Notes: generated from the sequence alone by a model not told the origin. Numbered from the stretch's first letter, positions 1-7,752 are shown. The stretch is 9,478 nucleotides of DNA from Actinomycetota bacterium (GCA_005774595.1 VAUM01000047.1:1-9478); one strand, 5' to 3'. Made by a program: numbers and translations.

Positions 1-21
1 GGCAAGCGGTACTACGGATGA
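1..21 (+). CDS. Possible C-terminal end of an upstream gene (partial)
   Basis: Reading from base 1 gives six codons (GKRYYG) and then TGA. A basic/aromatic tail like this is a plausible protein C-terminus, and a plus-strand gene ending here would converge on the Maf gene 30 bases away. Nothing else can be said, because the gene body lies outside the window and six codons cannot identify a family. It may also be chance reading through intergenic sequence. Confidence 0.3.
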   Translation, partial: GKRYYG

Positions 22-51
22 GGCCTGGCCGCGCGGGTGCCCGAAGCTCGC

Positions 52-714
52 TCACACGCCCGTCACGCGCGGCCCGAGCGTGCACGAGCGCCCGAGCGCG
101 GCGTCGCACGCGGCCACCGGCGAGGCGCTCGCGATACCCAGCGCTGCGAGCTCCGCGCGCAGGTGGCACAGGGGCAGCCCGGCTACGTTCTGGTAGCACT
201 CGTCGCCGGTGACCTCGGCGACCTGTCCCTCGATGTTGTACGCGCCGGCGCAGCCCAGGTATTCGCCCCGGGCCATCCAAGCGCGGATAGCGTCGTCGTC
301 GAGCTCGCGCATGAGCACTCGCGTGGTGACGGCGAACGTGCGCGGCTCCAGGTCGCCTGCGAGCAGCACCGCGCAGCCGGTGACGACCTCGTGCGTGCGG
401 CCGGACAGCGCGCGGAGCATCCGCCATGCGTCGCCCGTGTCCGCCGGCTTGCCGAGCACGTCGCCGTCGAGCACGACGATCGTGTCGAACCCGAGCACGG
501 TGGCGCCGGCGGGGCCGAGTCCGGCGCCGCGCGCCGCGACGGCCTTCTCGGCGGCGAGCAGGCACGCGAGTTCCTGCGGGTCCGCAGCGGGGGTCGCGAG
601 GTCCTCGGGGGTGTCGAAGGAGGCGCACTCATACGGCAGACCGAGCCACGCGAGCAGGCGTCGGCGCCTCGGCGAGGCGGACGCGAGCAGCAGGCTGGGG
701 CCGGAGTCGCTCAT
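52..714 (-). CDS. maf: Maf family nucleoside triphosphate pyrophosphatase
   Basis: This 220-residue protein has the usual Maf/HAM1-like length. Maf proteins hydrolyse non-canonical or excess nucleoside triphosphates to monophosphate plus pyrophosphate in the cytoplasm, and have been linked to house-cleaning and septum inhibition. Visible motifs are the N-terminal SASPRRR loop (residues 12-18), AEK at 55-57, the FDTIVV strand with the probable catalytic Asp77, GKP at 88-90, GCAGAYNIEG at 154-163 and NVAGLPL at 176-182. The ATG at 714 is chosen because the protein begins right before the LLLASASPRR strand; an upstream in-frame ATG would add 20 residues that do not look like Maf. No Shine-Dalgarno sequence precedes it, and an extended -10 lies just upstream, suggesting a leaderless mRNA. 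Where many dTTP/UTP-type Mafs read AYxIQG, this protein has AYNIEG (Glu162), so substrate preference is uncertain. The family call is secure. Confidence 0.95.
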   Translation of the reverse strand: MSDSGPSLLLASASPRRRRLLAWLGLPYECASFDTPEDLATPAADPQELACLLAAEKAVAARGAGLGPAGATVLGFDTIVVLDGDVLGKPADTGDAWRMLRALSGRTHEVVTGCAVLLAGDLEPRTFAVTTRVLMRELDDDAIRAWMARGEYLGCAGAYNIEGQVAEVTGDECYQNVAGLPLCHLRAELAALGIASASPVAACDAALGRSCTLGPRVTGV

Positions 715-722
715 CGGGCGCG

Positions 723-731
723 ATGGTAGCA
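723..731 (-). promoter_or_regulatory. Extended -10 element for maf (TGcTACCAT)
   Basis: On the minus strand the bases read TGCTACCAT, a TGn motif joined to a TANNNT -10 box of actinobacterial type. Eight bases separate the box from the maf ATG, so transcription would begin at or next to the start codon. No good -35 is seen at 16-18 bp; GGGACA at 749-754 is 20 bp away. Confidence 0.45.
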
Positions 732-767
732 CGGGGCGCGCGGCGAGATGTCCCGCCCGCATACCTG

Positions 768-797
768 CGGACATCCGCTGCCACCTGCCTGTATAAT
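768..797 (+). promoter_or_regulatory. Sigma-70-type promoter of the HEAT / HD-GYP / UPF0182 operon
   Basis: A perfect TATAAT (792-797) stands out in very GC-rich sequence. A -35-like CGGACA (768-773, four of six matches to TTGACA) lies 18 bp upstream. Predicted transcription starts near 804, leaving a leader of about 60 nt before the TTG start codon. It points away from maf, so the two promoters are divergent within 148 bp. Confidence 0.65.
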
Positions 798-862
798 CCT
801 CCTGCTCGGCTCAGTGGGACGGCGTCGCCGGCCGCGGCGCGCCGCCGGAGGGATGGGCCCGC

Positions 863-3028
863 TTGTCTGCTGCACGCGAAGAGGCACCCCGCGCTCCCGA
901 GGTCGTCGAACGCCTCGTGAAGCAGCTCGTCGTGACCCACAAGGCCGTGGGCCTCTACCCGACGACGAGCGCCATCCCGCGCGAGAGTGCCGCGGCCCTC
1001 CTCGGCACGCTGAAGTCCATCTTCGAGGAGCGCGGCGAGGCGCGGCTGCAGGTCACCAAGGACGGCCTGCTCTTCGAGGGGCTGCCGATCTTCGCCGGTC
1101 AGGCCGCGTACGCCGGCTTCGCGATGGAGCTGTACAACCGCAACGTCTCCGAGGTGCGCTTCCACGCCGGCGTCGCCGAGAAGGACGTGCTCGGCTTCTT
1201 CGAGATCCTCAAGATGACGCCGGCGGAGCTGCTCGGAGCCGGCGGCTTCGAGTCCCAGCTGTGGGAGCGCGAGGTCGACGCGGTCACGGTCTCCGAGGTC
1301 TCGACCAAGATCGTCGACGCCGATGCGCCGGAAGGCGCCGAGGGCGAGTTCGCCGGCGAGCCGTGGCCGCCCGACACCCAGCGCATCGACGAGATCCTCG
1401 CCGGCGCGTTCGGCGGCCGCGCCCGGGACCAGCGCATGCTCGTGCGCGTGCTGCGTGACCCGGGCCTGCTGCGCGGCTACTTCGTCGAGACGCTCGCCGG
1501 CCGCGGTACGCGGCCCGCCGAGTCCGAGGTCGAGAGCCACCTCGCGTCCATCGCCCACCTCGTCAAGAACGAGCTGCCCGGCGACCAGCCCGAGCTCTAC
1601 CGCGGCATCGCCGAGGCGCTGCTGGGCCTTGAGCCGGAGCTGCGGCGCAACCTCCTGCGCGACCGGCTGCTCGCCGACGCGCGCCAGGACGACGCACTCG
1701 CCGCCGTGGTGCGACAGATGAAGGTCGAGGAGATCTGCGAGATTCTCGTCGAGGGGCTCGCGGAGGGCGAGGCGTCCGTCGAGGGCGTCTCGCGCGCCAT
1801 CCGCAACCTCGCGCTCATCTCGCTGGCCGGCCGTGACGAGGTCATCGAGGCCGCGGGCCTGGCGATGGAGGCGGCGGGTGTGGACGGCGGGACCGCCGGG
1901 GCCGTGCTCGAGAACGCGGCGCCGTCGCGGCTCGTCGTCCGCGAGCGTCCGAAGACCGACGAGGAGACGCCGGTCGACAGCGTGGTGAAGCTCATCAACC
2001 TCGCGCCGGCCCCCGGCACGCACCTGAGCGAAGACCCCCATGTCGACATGCTGCGGGAGGAGGCCCGCCTCGGCGTCACCGACGCGGACGTCATGGGGTC
2101 GCTCGTGACCCTGGTGACGCTCGACGTCCGTCCCGAGCCGTTCGCCACCGTCATGTCGATGGTCGAGGACAACCTCGGCCTCCTGCTCGAGCGCGACGAG
2201 TACGAGGCCGCCGCCGACGCCGCCGCGGCCCTCACCGAGGCCGAGAAGGACCGGCGCCTCTCGACCGCCCAGCGCCGCCGCATCAAGAACGCGGTCACCT
2301 CGCTCGCGCGCGCGGACCAGATGCGCGCGATCAACCGCGCGATGCACCTGTTCCCGGCCGGCAGCCGGGAGCACTTGGCCTGCCGCCGCCTGCTCGAACT
2401 GCTCGGCGGCGTGGCGATCGACCCGTTGCTCGAGCTGCTCGCCGAGGAGCAGGACATGCAGGCGCGCAAGGCGATGGTCGACCTGATCTCGGGCCTCGCG
2501 CCCGGCTTCATCGAGGCCCTGACGGACCACGTGCAGGACCGCCGCTGGTACTTCGTGCGCAACGTGGTGAGCATCCTCGGCAACACGCGCAGCACGGAGG
2601 CGCTCCCCGCGCTCGAGCGCACGCTGCGCCACGTCGACCCGCGCGTCCGCCGCGAGACCATCCGCAGCGTCGCGAGCATCAAGGACCTGCGCGCCGAGCA
2701 GATGCTCGGCGCCGCGCTGTCCGACGACGACCCCGCGAACGCGACGCTCGCGGCGCGCTACATCGGGCTGCTCGCACTGCGCTCGTCGATCCCGACGCTC
2801 GAGATGGTGGCGCGGGGCGAGGGCCGCGGGAACCGCGAGGTCGGGCCTCGGGTCGAGGCGATCGAGGCGCTCGGGCGCATCGCGCCGGCGTCGAGCCTGG
2901 CGGCGCTCGAGCAGATCACTGAGAAGAAGGGCCTGCTGCGCCGCGGCGAGCCCAAGGAGGTCGTGGCCGCGGCCGAGACCGCGATCGCGCAGGTCCGGCT
3001 CCGGGCGAGGGCGGGAGGTGGGTCTTAA
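863..3028 (+). CDS. HEAT-repeat protein with an N-terminal domain shared with the adjacent HD-GYP protein
   Basis: This 721-residue soluble protein has no signal peptide or membrane segment. Residues 14-150 form an alpha/beta-looking domain (LYP at 31-33, DGLLFEG at 67-73, VRFHAG at 98-103, AGGFE at 126-130) that is collinear with residues 172-310 of the next gene product. A helical middle region follows (about 165-480). Residues about 490-715 contain HEAT-type helical repeats, including RWYFVRNVVSILGN around W562 and later ALGRIAP-type helices, which usually bind proteins. The start is TTG with a GGAGGG ribosome site at 847-852, ten bases upstream. An ATG at 853 is out of frame, and the next in-frame ATG would remove much of the N-terminal domain. 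The stop abuts the GTG of the HD-GYP gene, so translation is probably coupled. I infer a scaffold or signalling partner role; no enzyme motif is visible and the substrate or ligand is unknown. Confidence 0.85.
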   Translation: MSAAREEAPRAPEVVERLVKQLVVTHKAVGLYPTTSAIPRESAAALLGTLKSIFEERGEARLQVTKDGLLFEGLPIFAGQAAYAGFAMELYNRNVSEVRFHAGVAEKDVLGFFEILKMTPAELLGAGGFESQLWEREVDAVTVSEVSTKIVDADAPEGAEGEFAGEPWPPDTQRIDEILAGAFGGRARDQRMLVRVLRDPGLLRGYFVETLAGRGTRPAESEVESHLASIAHLVKNELPGDQPELYRGIAEALLGLEPELRRNLLRDRLLADARQDDALAAVVRQMKVEEICEILVEGLAEGEASVEGVSRAIRNLALISLAGRDEVIEAAGLAMEAAGVDGGTAGAVLENAAPSRLVVRERPKTDEETPVDSVVKLINLAPAPGTHLSEDPHVDMLREEARLGVTDADVMGSLVTLVTLDVRPEPFATVMSMVEDNLGLLLERDEYEAAADAAAALTEAEKDRRLSTAQRRRIKNAVTSLARADQMRAINRAMHLFPAGSREHLACRRLLELLGGVAIDPLLELLAEEQDMQARKAMVDLISGLAPGFIEALTDHVQDRRWYFVRNVVSILGNTRSTEALPALERTLRHVDPRVRRETIRSVASIKDLRAEQMLGAALSDDDPANATLAARYIGLLALRSSIPTLEMVARGEGRGNREVGPRVEAIEALGRIAPASSLAALEQITEKKGLLRRGEPKEVVAAAETAIAQVRLRARAGGGS
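3013..3020 (+). promoter_or_regulatory. Strong ribosome-binding site inside the 3' end of the HEAT gene
   Basis: GGGAGGTG sits eight bases before the GTG at 3029 and within the last codons of the preceding gene. It fixes GTG 3029 as the start of the HD-GYP gene and supports coupled expression. Confidence 0.75.
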
Positions 3029-4894
3029 GTGAGCGACGACGATCGCGACGACGGCCTGCCGCCGGAGGACGGCGTCTGGCAACCCGGCGTCTGGGAGCCC
3101 GGCGAGCGCGACATCCCGCCGGTCGAGGACTGGTCCGGGCTGGGCGAGGACCTGCTGTCGTCCGCGGATGGCGAGGGGGCCGAGGCGGAGGACGCCGAGG
3201 CGTCGCCAGCGGACGTCGCGCAGTTCGAGGAGCTGTACCCGACGGCGACCGGCGCCGCGGCCGTGCCGTCCGCACCCGCCGAGCCCGCCGAGCCGCCGTC
3301 CCTGCACGACATCGAGCCCGAGCCCGAGTCCGCGGAGCCCGAGCCCGCGGAACCCGAGCCCGCGCCCGCCGAGCCCGAACTCGCGGAGCCGGCTCCGGTG
3401 CCGCCCGCCGCCCCGCCGGCGTCCGCGGCGCAGCAGCCGAGCTCCGAGACGATGGGCGGCACGCCGCTCGACGCCGTCCAGATGCCCGACGCCGCGGCGA
3501 ACCCGTTCTCGGTCACGTTCTCGGGCAAGCAGATCGAGCGCGTGCGCGAGCTGCTCACGCGCCTGTACGCGTTGCGTCGCGGGGCGCGCTTCTACCCCGC
3601 TCAGCACCCGGCGCTCGCCGAGGCCGTGCGCAGCCTGTTCGAGGTCGTCACGCGCTACCACGGCGAGGGCGTGGACGTGCCCATCGCGTTCTTCGAGGGC
3701 GAGGTGTTCCTCGGCGAGCGCTTCCTGCCTGAGGACAGCGTGCTGTTCGACCAGCTCATCCGGGACATGGCGTCGCTCGGCGCCGGCTCGATCACCTTCG
3801 CGCGGGGCCTGACCCAGGCCGAGCTCGTCCGCGCGATGCCGGTGCTGGGCTCCGACTACGCCGAGGTCAAGGCGGCCGGCGGCATCGAGGCGATGGCTGC
3901 GGCCGCGAACATCCCGCACGTGCTCGTCGGGGCGGTCACCGTCATCGAGCAGCACCGGGAGACCGAGCAGGTCGAGGACAAGGAGCTCGCGAAGGAAGCG
4001 TACGGCGGCGCCATCGAGCTGCTGCGCGAGCTGGACCGCGTCATCCGCACGAACAAGGCGGTCTCGGCGGGCCAAGTCAAGGGCGTCGTGCGCTCGCTCG
4101 TCGACAACGTGCTCACCAACCGCTACGCGATGCTCGAGCTCACGGGCCTGAAGAACTACGACGAGTACACGTTCTTCCATTCGGCCAACGTGGCGATCCT
4201 GTCGCTGGCGCTCGGTTCGCAGGTGACGAGCGACTACCGCTTCCTGTCGTCGCTCGGCGTCGGCGCGCTCATGCACGACATCGGCAAGCTCTCGATCGAC
4301 CTCGGCATCCTCAACAAGCCCGGCTCGCTCACCAGCGAGGAGTGGGCGCTCGTCCGGCAGCATCCGGTCTTCGGGGCGGAGACCGCCGCGGGCATGCCCG
4401 GCCTCGACAAGTCGGCGGTCGTGGTCATCCTCGAGCACCACATGCGCTACGACCTGACGGGCTACCCGACGCGCGTGCCGCCGCGGCGCCAGCACCTCGC
4501 GAGCCGCATCGTGTCGGTGGCCGACGCCTACGACGCGATGACGTCGCGCCGGTCGTACTCGGCCGCCCGGCTGCAGGACGAGGGGATGTCGCTGCTGGCG
4601 AAGAACTCGGGCTCGGCGTTCGACCCGACGCTCGTGCGTCTGTTCATCACGCTGATGGGCGTCTACCCGCCGCGGTCCGTGGTGCGGCTGTCCGACGACT
4701 CGACCGCCATCGTGCTCGGCCCCAGCGAGGCCGACGTGCTGCGCCCGAACGTGCGCGTCATCGCCGACCCGGGCAGCGCGATGGTCGAGCCGTTCGATGT
4801 CGACCTGTCCGACCTCCGTGCGGCCGAGGGGCGCACGATCGTGCAATGCCTCGACCAGACGGGCATGAACGTCGAGGTCGACGACTTCCTCTGA
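3029..4894 (+). CDS. HD-GYP domain protein, probable cyclic-dinucleotide phosphodiesterase or sensor
   Basis: HD-GYP proteins are metal-dependent phosphodiesterases that typically linearise or degrade c-di-GMP. This 621-residue cytoplasmic protein has an acidic N-terminus (about 1-80), a Pro/Glu/Ala-rich linker (about 82-137), a sensory-like domain (172-310; FYPAQHP at 188-194) shared with the upstream HEAT protein, and an HD-GYP core at about 370-530. Visible metal and catalytic positions are H384 (FFHSANV), H416-D417 (HDIGK), H445 (QHPVFG), H470-H471, D475, G478-Y479-P480 and D499 (VADAYDAM). The usual HHExxDGxGYP signature is HHMRYDLTGYP here, so a Glu and a Gly differ while the histidines, Asp and GYP are kept. 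A beta-rich tail (about 545-621) is common in this subfamily. No transmembrane helix is seen, so signals are probably intracellular. The family is secure; catalytic activity and exact substrate are inferred. Confidence 0.92.
   Translation: MSDDDRDDGLPPEDGVWQPGVWEPGERDIPPVEDWSGLGEDLLSSADGEGAEAEDAEASPADVAQFEELYPTATGAAAVPSAPAEPAEPPSLHDIEPEPESAEPEPAEPEPAPAEPELAEPAPVPPAAPPASAAQQPSSETMGGTPLDAVQMPDAAANPFSVTFSGKQIERVRELLTRLYALRRGARFYPAQHPALAEAVRSLFEVVTRYHGEGVDVPIAFFEGEVFLGERFLPEDSVLFDQLIRDMASLGAGSITFARGLTQAELVRAMPVLGSDYAEVKAAGGIEAMAAAANIPHVLVGAVTVIEQHRETEQVEDKELAKEAYGGAIELLRELDRVIRTNKAVSAGQVKGVVRSLVDNVLTNRYAMLELTGLKNYDEYTFFHSANVAILSLALGSQVTSDYRFLSSLGVGALMHDIGKLSIDLGILNKPGSLTSEEWALVRQHPVFGAETAAGMPGLDKSAVVVILEHHMRYDLTGYPTRVPPRRQHLASRIVSVADAYDAMTSRRSYSAARLQDEGMSLLAKNSGSAFDPTLVRLFITLMGVYPPRSVVRLSDDSTAIVLGPSEADVLRPNVRVIADPGSAMVEPFDVDLSDLRAAEGRTIVQCLDQTGMNVEVDDFL
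3275..3420 (+). repeat. Degenerate GAGCCCG repeats encoding a Pro/Glu/Ala linker
   Basis: Imperfect repeats of GAGCCCGCG / GAGCCCGAG type encode alternating EP, AEP and PEP units inside the HD-GYP protein (about residues 83-131). They form a low-complexity, probably extended and negatively charged spacer between the acidic N-terminus and the shared domain. Such tracts change length easily between strains. Confidence 0.75.
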
Positions 4895-4898
4895 AGCG

Positions 4899-4905
4899 AA
4901 AGGGA
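4899..4905 (+). promoter_or_regulatory. Ribosome-binding site deciding the UPF0182 start
   Basis: AAAGGGA lies six bases before ATG 4912, in the 17-base gap after the HD-GYP stop codon. It supports ATG 4912; more upstream in-frame starts would run hundreds of bases inside the HD-GYP gene. Confidence 0.65.
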
Positions 4906-4911
4906 CGGCCC

Positions 4912-7659
4912 ATGCCTGATCCGGGACGCCGCCAGGCCGGCGTGATGATCGCGGTCGCGGTGGCGGGAGCGTTGTTCGCGGTCGTGCTGCCCGTGCTCAC
5001 GTGGCTCGCCGGTCTGTGGACCGACGCGCTGTGGTTCGCCGAGCTCGGGCACGCGAACGTCTTCTGGACGGTGCTGGTCACCAAGGCCGTCGCGGCGCTC
5101 GCGTTCGGCGCGGTCGCTGGCGCGCTGCTCTACGCGAACGTCCGCGTCGCGCGCGCGATGGCGCCGAAGGCGGCGCCGGTGCTCGTGGACGAGGCCGAGC
5201 CGCCGTACGCGGCGGCGCTGCGGGCGGCGCGCGCAGCGCTCGACCCGTGGATCGACCGGGCGGCCGTCCTGCTCGCGGTCGTCGTCGGCTTCGCGTTCGG
5301 CCTGCCGATGGCATCCGAGTGGGAACGCTTCCGGCTCGCGCTGTCGGCCGTGCCGTTCGGCGCGGCGGATCCGCAGTTCGGGCGCGACATCGGCTTCTTC
5401 GTCTTCACCCTGCCGGCCCTGCGCGTCGTCTCCGACTGGATGATGTCCGCGTTCGTCATCACGCTCGTCGTCACCGTGCTGGTGCACCTCTACGACGGCG
5501 CGATCAGGCCGGCCGAGCGCCTGCGCGGCTTCGCGCCGCACGTCAAGGGCCACGTCTCGCTCCTGCTCGGGCTCATCGTCGCGAGCAAGGCGTTCGACTA
5601 CTGGCTGCGCATCTACGAGCTGTCGTTCTCGCCGCGCGGCCAGGTCACCGGCGCGTCGTACACCGACGTCCATGCGCAGCTGCCCGCGTACCGCATCCTC
5701 ATCGTTATCGCGGCGCTCACCGCGCTCGCGCTCGTCGCGAACGTGACGCTCAAGGGCTGGCGCCTGCCGATCGTCGCGCTCGGCGTGTGGATCGCGGCGG
5801 GCATCCTCATCGGCGGGTTGTACCCGGCGCTCGTCCAGCAGCTCAAAGTCGCGCCCAACGAGGCGGCCGCCGAGGCCCCCTACATCGTGCGCAACATCGC
5901 GTCGACGCGCGAGGCGTTCGGGCTGACTGACGTCGAGACGAGGCAGTTCGCCGCCGCCGAGGACCTCACCGCCGCCGACGTGACGGCGAACCGGACCACG
6001 CTGTCCAACGTGCGTCTGTGGGATCCGAACATCGTGGTGCAGTCGTATCGGCAGCTGCAGGCGATCCGCGCGTACTACGACTTCGGCGACATGGACGTGG
6101 ACCGCTACGACATCGGCGGGAAGCGCCGGCAGGTGCTCGTGTCGGCCCGCGAGATGAACGTCGAGCACCTCGCCGAGCAGGCCAAGACCTGGGTGAACCA
6201 GCACCTCGTCTACACGCACGGCTACGGCCTCGTCATGAGCCCGGTCAACGAGGCCACCTCGCGCGGCTACCCCGACTTCGTCCTGCGCGACATCCCGCCC
6301 AAGTCCTCCGAGGCGAGCTTGGCCGTCAAGCGCCCCGAGATCTACTTCGGCGAGGGCGAGGGCAACTACGTGGTCGTCGGCACGGGGCTCGAGGAGTTCG
6401 ACTACCCCGTCGGCGACAAGAACGCGACGACGCACTACGCGGGCAAGGCGGGCGTGCCCGTCGGCGGGTTCTTCCGGCGCGCCGCGTTCGCGATGCGGCT
6501 CGGCTCGTGGCAGATGCTCTTCTCGAGCTACATCACGCCCGAGTCCCGCGTGCTGTACGCTCGCTCGCTCACGGACCGGATCGGGCGGCTCGCGCCGTGG
6601 CTGTGGCTCGACTCGGATCCCTATCCCGTGCTCGCCGGTGGCCGCATCGTGTGGGTCGTGGACGGCTACACCTGGTCGGACTCGTATCCCAACGCCGAGC
6701 CGTACACGCACGCGCCCGAGGTCACCTACGTGCGCAACTCGGTGAAGGTGACCGTCGACGCGTACGACGGGACGGTCACGCTCTACGCGGTCGGCGAGGA
6801 CCCCATCCGCGATGCGTGGGCGAAGGCGTTCCCGGGCCTCATCACGCCCGGGGAGCGGATGCCCGCCGAGATCCGCGCGCACCTGCGCTATCCCGAGGAC
6901 TTCTTCAAGATCCAGGCCGAGATGTACAAGAACTACCACATGACCGACCCGGGGCTGTTCTACAACAAGGAGGACTCCTGGGCGCTGCCCGGTGAGAACA
7001 CCGACACCCCCGCCGAGCCCTACTACGTGCTGATGAGCCTGCCCGGCGATGCCGCCGAGGACTTCATGATGATGATGCCGTTCACCCCGAGGGTGCGCGA
7101 CAACATGATCGGCTGGATGGCGGCGCGTTCCGACCCGGCGAACTACGGCGAGCGTGTCGTGCTCCAGTTCCCGAAGCAGAAGACGGTGCTGGGCCCCAAG
7201 CAGGTCTCCGCGCAGATCAACCAGGACCCGGTGGTCTCGCCGCAGATCACGCTGTGGAGCCAGGCGGGCTCGAAAGCGATCTTCGGCAACATGCTCGTCG
7301 TCCCGCTCGAGGACTCGGTCGTGTTCGTGCAGCCGCTCTACCTGCAGGCCGAGCAGAGCGCGATCCCCGAGCTCACGCGGGTCATCGTGGTGTACGGCGA
7401 CACCGTGGCGATGGAGGAGACGCTCGAGAAGGCGCTGCTCAAGGTGTTCGGCGCCGAGGAACAGGCGGGCGGCTCGGCGGGTGCCACGGGCACGGTCGAG
7501 CCGGCGGCCGATGCGGCGGCCGCGGCGGCTCTGTACAAGAAGGCCGTGGAGTCGCAGAAGGCCGGCGACTGGGCGGCGTACGGGAAGTACCTCGAGGACC
7601 TCGGCCGGGTGCTCGACCGGATGGTGAAGGCCTCGCAGGCCGCGACGGCGACGCGCTGA
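4912..7659 (+). CDS. UPF0182 (COG1615) multi-pass membrane protein
   Basis: This complete 915-residue member of UPF0182 has an unknown biochemical function. About seven transmembrane helices fall in the N-terminal third (roughly 11-33, 48-75, 117-136, 176-195, 214-232, 262-282, 285-308). A large domain, probably extracytoplasmic, follows and carries the family's strongest blocks: NVRLWDP at 366-372, MDVDRYDIGG, WVNQHLVYTHGYG (YTHGYG at 434-439), MSPVNEATSRGYPDF, RNSVKVTVDAYDG from 608, and PFTPRVRDNMIGWMAARSDP (Asn731). After an Ala/Gly-rich low-complexity stretch, the C-terminus (about 873-906) is a charged helical segment, ALYKKAVESQKAGDWAAYGK, typical of the family. Length matches the usual 900 or so. 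It is the third gene of the operon, 17 bases after HD-GYP, suggesting control by or cooperation with that signalling pair. The family is certain; the role (transport or envelope maintenance) is not established. Confidence 0.95.
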   Translation: MPDPGRRQAGVMIAVAVAGALFAVVLPVLTWLAGLWTDALWFAELGHANVFWTVLVTKAVAALAFGAVAGALLYANVRVARAMAPKAAPVLVDEAEPPYAAALRAARAALDPWIDRAAVLLAVVVGFAFGLPMASEWERFRLALSAVPFGAADPQFGRDIGFFVFTLPALRVVSDWMMSAFVITLVVTVLVHLYDGAIRPAERLRGFAPHVKGHVSLLLGLIVASKAFDYWLRIYELSFSPRGQVTGASYTDVHAQLPAYRILIVIAALTALALVANVTLKGWRLPIVALGVWIAAGILIGGLYPALVQQLKVAPNEAAAEAPYIVRNIASTREAFGLTDVETRQFAAAEDLTAADVTANRTTLSNVRLWDPNIVVQSYRQLQAIRAYYDFGDMDVDRYDIGGKRRQVLVSAREMNVEHLAEQAKTWVNQHLVYTHGYGLVMSPVNEATSRGYPDFVLRDIPPKSSEASLAVKRPEIYFGEGEGNYVVVGTGLEEFDYPVGDKNATTHYAGKAGVPVGGFFRRAAFAMRLGSWQMLFSSYITPESRVLYARSLTDRIGRLAPWLWLDSDPYPVLAGGRIVWVVDGYTWSDSYPNAEPYTHAPEVTYVRNSVKVTVDAYDGTVTLYAVGEDPIRDAWAKAFPGLITPGERMPAEIRAHLRYPEDFFKIQAEMYKNYHMTDPGLFYNKEDSWALPGENTDTPAEPYYVLMSLPGDAAEDFMMMMPFTPRVRDNMIGWMAARSDPANYGERVVLQFPKQKTVLGPKQVSAQINQDPVVSPQITLWSQAGSKAIFGNMLVVPLEDSVVFVQPLYLQAEQSAIPELTRVIVVYGDTVAMEETLEKALLKVFGAEEQAGGSAGATGTVEPAADAAAAAALYKKAVESQKAGDWAAYGKYLEDLGRVLDRMVKASQAATATR

Positions 7660-7743
7660 GGGACGTCCGCGCAGTCCGTTCCGCGAGGGCTCTCGGCGTA
7701 CGAACACACGTTCGGTCGCGGGGTGGCGCCGGGCATCCGGGTG

Positions 7744-7752
7744 TGGTAAGGT
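7744..7752 (+). promoter_or_regulatory. Extended -10 promoter of the rlpA-like gene (TGgTAAGGT)
   Basis: TGGTAAGGT combines a TGn extension with a TANNNT -10 box. No convincing -35 lies upstream. The start site would be near 7759, giving a long untranslated leader of about 190 nt before the TTG at 7951. No clear intrinsic terminator is seen between the UPF0182 stop and this box, only a 5-bp hairpin at 7701-7714 with no T run, so read-through from the operon is possible. Confidence 0.45.

Noticed and set aside
629..4846. Very long minus-strand open frame (1405 codons) opposite the HEAT and HD-GYP genes
   Set aside because: The translation is His/Arg/Ala/Leu-rich low complexity, typical of the antisense of GC-rich codons with G/C third bases. 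The plus strand has recognisable domains and ribosome sites.
4342..4911. N-terminal extension of the UPF0182 frame into the HD-GYP gene
   Set aside because: The extra residues are Arg/Gly/Ala-rich shadow sequence. ATG 4912 has a ribosome site and begins just before the first membrane helix.
4663..7707. Long minus-strand open frame (1014 codons) opposite UPF0182
   Set aside because: It has the same antisense composition artefact; the plus strand encodes all conserved UPF0182 blocks.
7701..7714. CGAAC-acac-GTTCG hairpin as UPF0182 terminator
   Set aside because: The stem is only five pairs, with no T run and no extension, so it is too weak to call.
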